Source: Bacteroidales bacterium
Lineage (GTDB): Bacteria; Bacteroidota; Bacteroidia; Bacteroidales; GCA-2711565
Direction of reading: 5' to 3'
NCBI GenBank assembly: GCA_028280405.1
Contig: JANQLW010000039.1
Location: forward strand, 16,811 to 80,810
Length of the DNA: 64,000 bases
Shown here: positions 1 through 6,850 of the stretch, piece by piece
Layout of the letters: the number at the start of each line of letters is the position of its first letter
Position numbering within the stretch: position 1 is the stretch's first letter
Notes under the pieces: model-generated
Seen by the model: only the letters and a program-made list of their open reading frames with translations
The model's database searches: none
Told to the model about the DNA's origin: nothing
Translations under genes and position numbers: made by a program

Positions 1-275
1 CGGAAGATTATGTGTTTTGCTATGATGAAAAGTGGTTTGCAGATGAAAATCTTCCAGCTATAAGTTTGACCTTGCCTAAAACGAAAAAAGAATATAAGTC
101 TGCCATTTTATTTCCCTTTTTTTTTAATATGCTTTCAGAAGGCGTAAACCGCAAATTACAATGTCGCCAGTTCAAAATTGATGAAAAAGATTATTTTGGA
201 TTATTACTGGCAATAGCATCACATGATACCATAGGGGCTATTACTATAGTTCCAATAAAAACTGACAAAGAATGA
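1..275 (+). CDS. HipA N-terminal domain protein (5' end cut by window edge)
   Basis: The open frame runs from base 3 (codons for E-D-Y-V-F-C-Y-D) to a TGA at 273-275, so the GTG at 12 is probably internal and the true start lies left of the window. The text F-x-Y-D-x-x-W followed by P-A-I-S-L-T-L-P resembles the small N-terminal (Couple_hipA) domain that is fused to the kinase in E. coli HipA. In many Bacteroidota this domain is a separate small gene in front of the kinase gene, as here. The stop overlaps the next start by four bases (ATGA), which implies translational coupling. A HipB-type antitoxin would be expected just upstream but is not visible. Confidence 0.75.
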   Translation, partial: EDYVFCYDEKWFADENLPAISLTLPKTKKEYKSAILFPFFFNMLSEGVNRKLQCRQFKIDEKDYFGLLLAIASHDTIGAITIVPIKTDKE

Positions 276-1276
276 ATATGCCAGTTATTAAATACTGTCC
301 CGGTAATTTGACAGAAGGATATGAGTCGTATAGTCAAAAGTGCCTTAAAAATATGTTTTTTGGCAGAAAAGTAAGCCATATTCTTCCATACAATGCCCCA
401 CGATTTGATAGTGAAAATACAGAGGAGTTTATCGAAAATAGAAAACGTATTTCAATTTCCGGTGTTCAGGAAAAATTATCATTAATCCTTGATAAGAATA
501 AGTTACGGTTGACACATGAAGGTGAGCAGGGGAATTATATTCTTAAGCCCATACCCATAGATCTAAAAAATGTAGATCAGGTTCCGGCAAATGAACATTT
601 GACCATGCAGATTGCAAAACAGGTTTATGGTATCAATACTGCTGAGAGCGCCCTGGTTTTTTTTAAAAACGGTGAAGCTGCATATATAACAAAAAGATTT
701 GATGTTAAAAAGGGTGGGTTAAAATGGGCTAAGGAAGATTTTGCTTCACTTGCCGGAAAAACTACTGAATCAGCAGGTTTTAACTTTAAATATGATTATA
801 GTTATGAAGAGCTTGCAGGCCTTGTTAAGAAATATGTGCCTACATATATAATTGAATTGGGAAAATTATTCTCATTAATTGTATTCAATTATTTGTTTTC
901 CAATGGAGATGCTCATTTGAAAAATTTCTCCTTATTACAGACAACTAACGGAGATTATACCTTAAGTCCTGCTTATGATTTGATCAATACCCGAATTCAT
1001 GTTGATGATACAGATTTTGCTTTGGATCATGGATTATTTGCGGATGGTTTTCAGTCAAAAGTTATGAAATTAAAAGGCTATGCCGGAGTTGAAGATTTTT
1101 ATGAATTTGCGAAAAGATTAGGAATAAAAGAAAAGAGAAGGGATAAAATTTTAGAACCTTTTATAAAAAAACAGGAGAAAGTTGAACAATTGATTACACA
1201 TTCTTTTTTAAGTGATAAAATGAAAAGAGCTTATTTAATGATGTATCAAACAAGAAGAAACCGATTGTTGGAGTAA
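272..1276 (+). CDS. HipA-type serine/threonine kinase toxin (C-terminal kinase part)
   Basis: This 334-residue protein carries HipA kinase landmarks: S-G-V-Q-x-K at about 63-68, the ATP-lysine segment N-Y-I-L-K-P at 88-93, N-E-H at 107-109, the catalytic loop N-G-D-A-H-L-K-N at 211-218 and S-P-A-Y-D-L-I at 232-238 with the metal-binding Asp. HipA kinases phosphorylate translation factors such as glutamyl-tRNA synthetase and cause growth arrest; that is family knowledge and the target here is unknown. It lacks the fused N-terminal domain, which is encoded by the overlapping upstream gene. All expected catalytic residues are present, so the kinase looks intact. A palindromic repeat follows the stop codon. 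Confidence 0.88.
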   Translation: MNMPVIKYCPGNLTEGYESYSQKCLKNMFFGRKVSHILPYNAPRFDSENTEEFIENRKRISISGVQEKLSLILDKNKLRLTHEGEQGNYILKPIPIDLKNVDQVPANEHLTMQIAKQVYGINTAESALVFFKNGEAAYITKRFDVKKGGLKWAKEDFASLAGKTTESAGFNFKYDYSYEELAGLVKKYVPTYIIELGKLFSLIVFNYLFSNGDAHLKNFSLLQTTNGDYTLSPAYDLINTRIHVDDTDFALDHGLFADGFQSKVMKLKGYAGVEDFYEFAKRLGIKEKRRDKILEPFIKKQEKVEQLITHSFLSDKMKRAYLMMYQTRRNRLLE

Positions 1277-1283
1277 TTTCGCT

Positions 1284-1407
1284 GGGGTTGTCCAAAAAGT
1301 GTTAAAAAATTGACTTTTAGTCAGGGCGTGAATAGTTCATTGATTAAATACAGGCATTTTATCTTTTGAAGAATTTTGCAAGTAAATTCACACCCTGACT
1401 TTTTGGA
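1284..1407. repeat. Palindromic intergenic repeat between convergent genes
   Basis: A 15-base arm at 1319-1333 is repeated inverted at 1386-1400 with one mismatch. A second arm, TCCAAAAAGT at 1291-1300, is inverted at 1398-1407. The left end GGGGTTGTCCAAAAAGTG resembles the ends of the element at 3873-3953. It lies between convergent genes and could serve as a two-way terminator, or be a remnant of a small mobile element. Confidence 0.55.
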
Positions 1408-1409
1408 TA

Positions 1410-1760
1410 TTACAATTCATCAAATTCTTTTTTAAGCTTTTTCGTAAATTTCGCTACAATCAAATCATAAGAATCATCCACTAATTTTTTAATTAAATCA
1501 TCGCTTAAGCCTTCTGCAAAGTAAACACTATTCCACTGTTGTTTATTCATATGATAGCCTGGTATGATTTGAGCATATTTTTCACGCAATTCAATCGCAT
1601 ATTCAGGATCACATTTTAGATTAACAAAATGTTTGTCTAATGCGATGATAGCAAAAATTTTATTCATCACTTTTAGTACAAGTGAAGTATTATCAAAGGG
1701 AAATCCTTCGGTAACGCCTTTTTTTGTGATACAGTATTCTCTTAATTCTTCAATATTCAT
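1410..1760 (-). CDS. MmcQ/YjbR family protein
   Basis: The protein starts M-N-I-E-E-L-R-E-Y-C and continues with a K-G-V-T-E-x-F-P-F-D segment, then F-A-I-I-A-L, an L-K-C-D-P-E-Y-A-I-E-L-R segment and H-M-N-K-Q-Q-W-N-S-V. This is the usual MmcQ/YjbR layout, a CyaY-like fold of roughly 115 residues. The frame stays open to 1802, but the ATG at 1760 gives 116 residues and begins exactly at the conserved helix, so I chose it. The molecular role of the family is not established; DNA binding has been suggested. It stands alone between the convergent hipA repeat and the divergent carboxylase operon. Confidence 0.82.
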   Translation of the reverse strand: MNIEELREYCITKKGVTEGFPFDNTSLVLKVMNKIFAIIALDKHFVNLKCDPEYAIELREKYAQIIPGYHMNKQQWNSVYFAEGLSDDLIKKLVDDSYDLIVAKFTKKLKKEFDEL

Positions 1761-1849
1761 CGTTTTTAAGATTTTCTCAGGCTTGTAGCTTGTAACTTTC
1801 AAATTAATCTTTTAAAGTTAAATTAAAACAATGAAATAAATTCTAAAAA

Positions 1850-1879
1850 TTGCAGTTTCATCAAAATAGTATAACTTTG
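1850..1879 (+). promoter_or_regulatory. Putative promoter of the carboxyltransferase operon
   Basis: TAACTTTG at 1872-1879 matches the Bacteroidota -7 element TAnnTTTG. A TTG at 1850-1852 lies 19 bases upstream, where the -33 element is expected. Initiation near 1886 would leave a leader of about 90 bases. Confidence 0.5.
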
Positions 1880-1888
1880 CACAGCTAT

Positions 1889-1936
1889 TAAGGATAAAAT
1901 TTTGTGAGCATAAGATGCTATAAGATTTTATCCTTA
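1889..1936 (+). promoter_or_regulatory. Long hairpin in the leader of the carboxyltransferase gene
   Basis: TAAGGATAAAAT at 1889-1900 is perfectly inverted at 1925-1936. The loop contains a second small stem, AGCAT at 1907-1911 with ATGCT at 1915-1919. The structure falls inside the predicted 5' leader and ends about 38 bases before the start codon. I see no U-run after it, so it does not look like a simple terminator; its role is unknown. Confidence 0.4.
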
Positions 1937-1974
1937 TTTGCGTTAAGTATAGAAGACCATTAAAAAGTAAAGAT

Positions 1975-3522
1975 ATGCCATTAAAACAAAAAACTTCCGA
2001 TTTAAAGGAGAGAATGAAGAATGCCCTTAAAGGTGGTGGTTCCAAAGCTATTGAAAAACAAAAGGCAATTGGAAAACTTACAGCGAGGGAAAGGATTATT
2101 GCCATATTGGATCCTAAATCATTCCATGAGTACGATCTTTTTGTTGAACATGCAGCGAAAGATTTTGATATGGAAAAAAAACGCCTTCCTGGTGATGGTG
2201 TAATTACCGGTACCGGTACGATCATGGGTAAGCCTGTTTGTATATATGCACAGGATTTTACAGTAGCCGGAGGTTCTTTAGGTTATATGCATGCAAAAAA
2301 AATTACCAAAATTATGGACCATGCCATGAAGCTTAAAGTGCCAATTATTGGGATTAATGACTCTGGTGGAGCTCGTATTCAGGAAGGAGTTAATTCATTA
2401 GCTGGTTATGGTGAAATTTTTTATCGTAATACTAAAGCGTCAGGAATAGTTCCGCAAATTTCTGTTATCCTTGGACCATGTGCTGGCGGAGCTGTGTATT
2501 CTCCTGCATTGACTGATTTTGTTTTTGTAGTTGACAATATTTCTAAAATGTTTATTACAGGTCCTGAGGTTATTAAAACTGTATTAGGTGAAGAAATCTC
2601 AATGGAAGAACTTGGCGGTGCGAAAGTTCATTCTGAAACTACAGGCAATGCCCACTTCTATGCGGAAAGTGAGCAAGAATGTTTTGATCAGATTAAACAG
2701 CTAATCAGTTTTATTCCATGGAATAATAAGAAAAAGGCAATGGCTTTCCCAAAGAAGCAGCCTAAGTCAAAAATTTATCCGATTGACTCTATTATTCCAA
2801 CTGATCCAAAAACCCCTTATGATGTACGTGATGTTATCAGAGCTATCAGTGATGATAGTGAATTCTTTGAAGTACAGGAAAAATTTGCAGCTAACATTGT
2901 AATTGGATACGGACGTATAAATGGAGATACTGTTGCTTATGTAGCAAATCAACCTAATGTTTTAGCTGGTGTGCTTGATGTTGATTCGTCAGATAAAGCG
3001 GGTCGTTTTATTCGTTATTGTGATGCTTTCAATATTCCTTTGATAACATTGGTTGATCTTCCGGGTTATTTACCTGGTATTGATCAGGAGCATGCAGGTG
3101 TAATTCGTCATGGTGCAAAAGTACTTTATGCATATTCAGAAGCAACTGTTCCAAAAATTACGTTGGTATTACGTAAAGCTTATGGTGGTGGATATATTGC
3201 CATGTGTTCACATCACTTAAGAGCAGATTTTGTATTTGCATGGCCTACTGCTGAAATTGCTGTAATGGGCCCTGAAGGAGCTGCTAATATTATTTTCCGT
3301 AAGGAAATTATGAATGCTGAAAATCCGGATGAAATGCGTCAGCAAAAGGTAGATGAATATAGAAGTAAGTTTGCGAATCCATATGTGGCTGCAGCTTACG
3401 GTTATATTGATGCAGTGATTGAACCTGCAGAAACCAGAAAAATGCTTATTCATGCGCTTGATATTTCTGCAAACAAAACTGAGGAATGCTTGGATAAGAA
3501 ACATGGTGTGCCACCATTTTAA
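1975..3522 (+). CDS. Acyl-CoA carboxylase carboxyltransferase subunit (propionyl-CoA/methylmalonyl-CoA type)
   Basis: This 515-residue protein has the family's usual length and the two crotonase-like halves of a biotin-dependent carboxyltransferase. The N half has S-G-G-A-R-I-Q-E-G and G-P-C-A-G-G-A-V-Y-S-P-A; the C half has D-L-P-G-Y-L-P-G, A-Y-G-G-G-Y-I-A-M and A-V-M-G-P-E-G-A-A. It would move CO2 between carboxybiotin and an acyl-CoA, either as the beta subunit of propionyl-CoA carboxylase or as the alpha subunit (MmdA) of the sodium-pumping methylmalonyl-CoA decarboxylase. A biotin carrier follows after 15 bases, but neither a biotin carboxylase nor a membrane decarboxylase subunit is nearby, so the direction cannot be decided here. 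Confidence 0.9.
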   Translation: MPLKQKTSDLKERMKNALKGGGSKAIEKQKAIGKLTARERIIAILDPKSFHEYDLFVEHAAKDFDMEKKRLPGDGVITGTGTIMGKPVCIYAQDFTVAGGSLGYMHAKKITKIMDHAMKLKVPIIGINDSGGARIQEGVNSLAGYGEIFYRNTKASGIVPQISVILGPCAGGAVYSPALTDFVFVVDNISKMFITGPEVIKTVLGEEISMEELGGAKVHSETTGNAHFYAESEQECFDQIKQLISFIPWNNKKKAMAFPKKQPKSKIYPIDSIIPTDPKTPYDVRDVIRAISDDSEFFEVQEKFAANIVIGYGRINGDTVAYVANQPNVLAGVLDVDSSDKAGRFIRYCDAFNIPLITLVDLPGYLPGIDQEHAGVIRHGAKVLYAYSEATVPKITLVLRKAYGGGYIAMCSHHLRADFVFAWPTAEIAVMGPEGAANIIFRKEIMNAENPDEMRQQKVDEYRSKFANPYVAAAYGYIDAVIEPAETRKMLIHALDISANKTEECLDKKHGVPPF

Positions 3523-3526
3523 TAGC

Positions 3527-3531
3527 GGAGG
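3527..3531 (+). promoter_or_regulatory. Shine-Dalgarno sequence of the biotin carrier gene
   Basis: GGAGG lies six bases before the ATG at 3538. Strong SD motifs are uncommon in front of Bacteroidota genes, so this one fixes the start well. Confidence 0.6.
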
Positions 3532-3537
3532 TCGTTT

Positions 3538-3867
3538 ATGAGTAAGAAGAAAAATGAAAATGTGAAATACGGCTCGTTGGTTATTGAGGGAGTTGAATAT
3601 CAAACCATATTAACCGAAAAGTATAAAACCAGAAAACCTTATCAGGAAAAGGATTTTAGTGTTATTACTTCTTTTATCTCCGGAACGATTGTTGATGTTT
3701 TTGTTAAAGAGAAGAAGAAAGTAGAAAAAGGTGCTCCATTACTGGCCCTTGAAGCAATGAAAATGAAAAATCAAATTGTGGCTCCAATAAGTGGTGTGGT
3801 AAAAAAGATACATGTAAAGAATAACGATAAAGTTGTTAAAGGTCAATTACTCGTTGAGCTGGAATAA
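3538..3867 (+). CDS. Biotin carboxyl carrier protein
   Basis: This 109-residue protein ends in a biotinyl domain with the biotinylation motif E-A-M-K-M-K (lysine at about residue 79), followed by the mirrored half-hammerhead K-I-H-V-K-N-N-D-K-V-V-K-G-Q-L-L. The N-terminal 45 residues form a short linker without a membrane segment. It should carry CO2 between a biotin carboxylase or decarboxylase and the carboxyltransferase encoded immediately upstream, in the same operon. A palindromic repeat follows the stop. Confidence 0.9.
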   Translation: MSKKKNENVKYGSLVIEGVEYQTILTEKYKTRKPYQEKDFSVITSFISGTIVDVFVKEKKKVEKGAPLLALEAMKMKNQIVAPISGVVKKIHVKNNDKVVKGQLLVELE

Positions 3868-3872
3868 CGAAT

Positions 3873-3953
3873 GAAGTTGTCTAAAAAGTGTAATAGTACG
3901 TCATTCTGAAACGAGTTCAGAATGACGGCTAAAATAGCTTTTGGGACAGCCCC
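3873..3953. repeat. REP/MITE-like palindromic element
   Basis: The centre CGTCATTCTGAA at 3899-3910 is perfectly inverted at 3916-3927 around a five-base loop. The outer ends, GAAGTTGTCTAAAAAG on the left and CTTTTGGGACAGCCCC on the right, are imperfect inverted repeats. The left end resembles that of the element at 1284-1407. It sits between convergent genes and may also terminate transcription both ways. Confidence 0.6.
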
Positions 3954-3961
3954 TTTTGCTT

Positions 3962-4573
3962 TTATTCTTGTATTGGTTGGAATAACTGATTCGTATTCTG
4001 GATCATCTCCAGAACAGCTTCTTTGCCAAGATTCGATTTGGAGGAACTCACTAAAAATTGGGGGAGTTCGCTCCATTTTTCTTTTAAGGTCTTTTTGTAA
4101 GTTTCAATATTACTGATTAATTTTTCTTTCCCGATCTTATCAGCTTTTGTAAAAATCAAAATAAAAGGAAGTTGGTTAATCCCAAACCATTCAATAAATT
4201 CCAGGTCGTTTTTTTGAGGTTCATGACGGGAATCTATTAAAATAAATGTGCACATCAGATTCTCCCGTTTCATCAGGTATTTGTGAATCATTTGTCCCCA
4301 TTTTTCCCTGTCTTTTTTTGAAGATTTAGCAAAACCATACCCAGGTAAATCAACCAGATACCATTCATCATTTATTAAGAAGTGATTGATGAGCTGAGTT
4401 TTTCCAGGAGTTGAAGATGTTTTGGCCAGATTTTTTCTGCCCGTAAGCATATTTATCAAAGAAGATTTTCCAACGTTCGATCTCCCTATAAAAGCATATT
4501 CAGGCAATTTAGGTTCCGGACACATCGTATGTTTTGGACTGCTACATACAAACTCCGCGTTATTTATTTTCAT
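3962..4573 (-). CDS. engB: Ribosome biogenesis GTPase EngB (YihA/YsxC)
   Basis: The protein is a TRAFAC GTPase of about 203 residues, the family size. It has G1 at about 30-37 (G-R-S-N-V-G-K-S), a T-S-S-T-P-G-K-T switch segment, G3 D-L-P-G-Y-G at 75-80, G4 T-K-A-D and a G5-like S-S-S-K. EngB acts in late assembly of the large ribosomal subunit. The frame is open to 4624, but the ATG at 4573 gives the standard N-terminus. The longer version would also run into an inverted repeat at 4590-4669, so I prefer 4573. It is convergent with the biotin carrier gene. Confidence 0.9.
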   Translation of the reverse strand: MKINNAEFVCSSPKHTMCPEPKLPEYAFIGRSNVGKSSLINMLTGRKNLAKTSSTPGKTQLINHFLINDEWYLVDLPGYGFAKSSKKDREKWGQMIHKYLMKRENLMCTFILIDSRHEPQKNDLEFIEWFGINQLPFILIFTKADKIGKEKLISNIETYKKTLKEKWSELPQFLVSSSKSNLGKEAVLEMIQNTNQLFQPIQE

Positions 4574-4589
4574 GGTTTCATGGTTAGAA

Positions 4590-4669
4590 GGGAAGCAATC
4601 CTTTATTTTGATATTTAATCCCAATATGTAAATTAATGGGATGTTGTTTTTGTTATAGGATTGCTTCCC
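4590..4669. repeat. 13-bp perfect inverted repeat between engB and the acyltransferase gene
   Basis: GGGAAGCAATCCT at 4590-4602 is perfectly inverted at 4657-4669, with a 54-base AT-rich loop. It lies between two genes on the minus strand. It could be a terminator of the upstream glsB-like gene or an attenuation structure before engB. Confidence 0.5.
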
Positions 4670-4678
4670 ATTAAAATC

Positions 4679-5605
4679 TTACTTTTTATAGGTACTTATA
4701 TGCCTATCTTTTTTATAATCGTATATGTCTGAAATGGTTACTATAATACCAGTTTCTTCAACATGTCCAAAATGATCATTTACCGCTGTCCCAAAGGTCT
4801 TCATGGTTGAAGATAAGTTCATGTAAGCATTAAAAAGTGGCGGAATATTTTCATTTAAAGCTCTCACTTTTTGAACCAGTATTTTATAATCTTCTTCATA
4901 ATTACAACCCTGAAAAATACTGTTTAATGCTTTTTCATTTGTAGTTAATATAAGTGGATTTCTAGGCCTGATTAATTCTTCTTTATCGGGAAAGTATTTA
5001 TTCATAAAAAACAAAATCATGTCTCTTGCCACATTATCAAAATGTGGATACATGGTCACTTTGCCAAATAAGTATTTTACATCAGGATTATCAATAACAA
5101 TAGACCCTAAACCATCCCAGATGTTGTCCAGAGAATACATCCCTTTTCTGATATTATTGGTAGGCTGATACATGGGCTGAACAAAAGACCTTCCCAATTC
5201 AATAGTAGAATGAAGGTATTCTTTAATGAATTTTTCACTATAACTAAACAATCTGGAAGTTGGAGAATGCACTTCATCTTTTCCTATAACTTCCAGGTCC
5301 TTTCCATGGATGAATCTATACCCGCCTATAATTTCCTTGTCGATAGGATTCCATACAATTAATTGTTTGAATGGTTTATCTGCTGTATCATAATCATCAA
5401 TATCCAGTGCTTTTCCCGTTCCTCCTTTTGCATCCCTGAATGTGATTTCACGCAACCTTCCAACTTCTTTCATGAGATTTGGGGATGTCTCACTTGAAAA
5501 GATGTAAATTTTATTATTTCCATAATTTGTATCCCTGACAAATACTTCATCAGTGAGTTCCTGTTCCAACAACTTTTTATCAACTGGGGGTATTATTGTT
5601 TCCAT
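4679..5605 (-). CDS. GlsB/OlsB-like N-acyltransferase (GNAT fold, glycine-lipid synthesis)
   Basis: This 308-residue protein resembles the OlsB/hemolysin-like GNAT acyltransferases that use acyl-ACP. Visible pieces are G-R-L-R-E-I-T-F-R with a following G-T-G-K-A-L-D-I-D-D-Y-D, then I-I-G-G-Y-R-F, E-L-G-R-S-F-V and a G-S-I-V-I-D segment. In Bacteroides thetaiotaomicron the GlsB and GlsA proteins make N-acyl- and acyloxyacyl-glycine lipids. Here the gene follows, 21 bases downstream, a PlsC-like acyltransferase gene, which is the same pairing. Glycine as the substrate is inferred from lineage and pairing; ornithine or serine lipids remain possible. Confidence 0.72.
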   Translation of the reverse strand: METIIPPVDKKLLEQELTDEVFVRDTNYGNNKIYIFSSETSPNLMKEVGRLREITFRDAKGGTGKALDIDDYDTADKPFKQLIVWNPIDKEIIGGYRFIHGKDLEVIGKDEVHSPTSRLFSYSEKFIKEYLHSTIELGRSFVQPMYQPTNNIRKGMYSLDNIWDGLGSIVIDNPDVKYLFGKVTMYPHFDNVARDMILFFMNKYFPDKEELIRPRNPLILTTNEKALNSIFQGCNYEEDYKILVQKVRALNENIPPLFNAYMNLSSTMKTFGTAVNDHFGHVEETGIIVTISDIYDYKKDRHISTYKK

Positions 5606-5626
5606 GTGGCTTATTTTTATTCAAAT

Positions 5627-6478
5627 TTAATAATTAAATTCTGACTCCGGATTCTTAGCCAGATCGTAAACATGTTCTTTTAAAAGTTTTGCCCATTCAG
5701 CATTCGAAAATCTTTTGTCAAAGGTTTGGTAAGGAATCGGTTTCCCAAAAGTTATATTGATCGTTTTATTGTTTTGTTTGTACATTTCATCTACTAAATA
5801 TAGCATTTCCAGATTGGCTTTTAATCCGAAAAATTTCCTGAGGTTAGCTAGGTTGTAAAAAAAGTTTGAATTTCTTCCATCAATATAGGTAGGGATGATA
5901 TCTCTTTCGTATTTCTTAGCTTTGGTGATGAACGTTTTTTTCCATTCAAGATCTTTAATTTCTCCTTTTTGTTTTCTGGAGCAAAAGCCGGCCGGGAAAT
6001 AAAGCAGAACGACATCTGATGCAAAGGTGTCATTTATTAGTTGGATATTAGAAGCATTGCTCCCATGTTTATTTACCGGTACGAATATATCTTCAGAATT
6101 CGGGATGTTGAGTAAGATGTCATTTACAGGAAACTTTATATCTTCCCTGATTGAAGCAACTGCATGCATTAAAGCTAATCCATCTATGCCTCCCAGAGGA
6201 TGGTTTGCTGCAATTAATGGCCGTTCAATAGATTTAATATTATCAAGCCCTATGGTATGAATATTAGTCCCGAATTCTTCCAGCATTTTGCCAACCTGAA
6301 CCAACCCTTTATATCGGTAATTTTTGCTGATGAATGCATTTAATTCATCTTCATGAATAATTCGCCTTAAGTACTGAATGATAAATCCCGGTATTATTTT
6401 AAGTAATGTTGGATTCTTTTTACGTATTACTTCTTTCAGATTAATAAAGTTTTCGTATCTCGTTTCTGATTCTGTCAT
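5627..6478 (-). CDS. GlsA-like O-acyltransferase (PlsC/hemolysin-like)
   Basis: The 283-residue protein has an acyltransferase motif A-N-H-P-L-G-G-I-D-G near residue 90. A later F-P-A-G-F-C-S-R segment corresponds to the substrate-binding F-P-E-G-x-x-S block of PlsC enzymes. The H-to-D spacing is five residues instead of the classical four (HX4D). I read it as the partner that adds the second, ester-linked fatty acid to the N-acyl amino acid made by the downstream GlsB-like enzyme. It is the first gene of the two-gene minus-strand operon and has no obvious membrane segment. A generic lysophospholipid acyltransferase is the alternative. Confidence 0.7.
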   Translation of the reverse strand: MTESETRYENFINLKEVIRKKNPTLLKIIPGFIIQYLRRIIHEDELNAFISKNYRYKGLVQVGKMLEEFGTNIHTIGLDNIKSIERPLIAANHPLGGIDGLALMHAVASIREDIKFPVNDILLNIPNSEDIFVPVNKHGSNASNIQLINDTFASDVVLLYFPAGFCSRKQKGEIKDLEWKKTFITKAKKYERDIIPTYIDGRNSNFFYNLANLRKFFGLKANLEMLYLVDEMYKQNNKTINITFGKPIPYQTFDKRFSNAEWAKLLKEHVYDLAKNPESEFNY

Positions 6479-6665
6479 CAGTTCCCTTTTCTTTTTTAGT
6501 GCATATTCTTCTTACAAATTTAGAATATATCTAATGAAATTTAAAAGAATTCAATACTTAAAAATTGGGAGAAATAAAAAATATAGGGAAATTCTGATGT
6601 GAATAGTCAAAATTCAGAGACTGAATAGGATGATTTTTTGTTGAGAAAAACATTTAACAAAATGA

Positions 6666-6739
6666 AACATCCATGAGAATAAATTTTTACACAAAAAAAT
6701 GATGATAGCATGGATGTTCCCTGTCTGCCGACAGGCAGG
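6666..6739. repeat. Adjacent palindromes upstream of the dcw cluster
   Basis: A 10-bp perfect inverted repeat with a 33-base loop (6666-6675 / 6709-6718) directly abuts a GC-rich near-palindrome (6719-6739). The second motif resembles short GC palindromes common in Bacteroidota intergenic DNA. Function is unknown. Confidence 0.5.
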
Positions 6740-6790
6740 TATCTGACAAATAAAAAATAAAATTATAAACAGATGAAACTTTTTATTAAC

Positions 6791-6820
6791 AATGTGGTAA
6801 AAGGTGGTAAAAAGTGGTAA
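6791..6820 (+). promoter_or_regulatory. MraZ operator: three GTGGTAA repeats at exact 10-bp spacing
   Basis: GTGGTAA occurs at 6794-6800, 6804-6810 and 6814-6820, one helical turn apart and on the same face. MraZ proteins are known to bind clusters of GTGG/TGGG-type direct repeats upstream of their own operon. The repeats cover the place where the -33 element should lie relative to TATATTTA at 6830-6837, so binding would block sigma-factor contact. The mraZ start codon follows only about 14 bases after the -7 element. Confidence 0.8.
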
Positions 6821-6829
6821 TTTATTTAG

Positions 6830-6837
6830 TATATTTA
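6830..6837 (+). promoter_or_regulatory. Putative -7 element of the dcw cluster promoter
   Basis: TATATTTA differs by one base from TAnnTTTG. The predicted start point is only a few bases before the mraZ ATG at 6851, implying a very short leader. Confidence 0.45.
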
Positions 6838-6850
6838 CGCCATAAAATCA

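Larger units (their letters stand above)
6479..6850. other. Gene-free divergent region between glsA-like gene and mraZ
   Basis: About 370 bases without an ORF of note. It holds an inverted repeat (AACATCCATG at 6666-6675 with CATGGATGTT at 6709-6718). A GC-rich palindromic repeat lies at 6719-6739 (stems CTGTC/GACAG and CTGCC/GGCAG). The MraZ operator at 6791-6820 and the mraZ promoter near 6830 complete it. Confidence 0.7.

Noticed and set aside
1818..2225. Minus-strand open frame overlapping the carboxyltransferase start
   Set aside because: It lies mostly antisense to conserved carboxyltransferase codons and has no recognisable features.
3898..4116. Plus-strand open frame over the engB 3' end
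   Set aside because: It is antisense to a well-conserved GTPase and covers the palindromic repeat; its composition is that of a shadow frame.
6716..6742. GC-rich palindrome as a possible CRISPR repeat
   Set aside because: It occurs once here, with no regularly spaced copies; no CRISPR array or cas gene was seen in the window.
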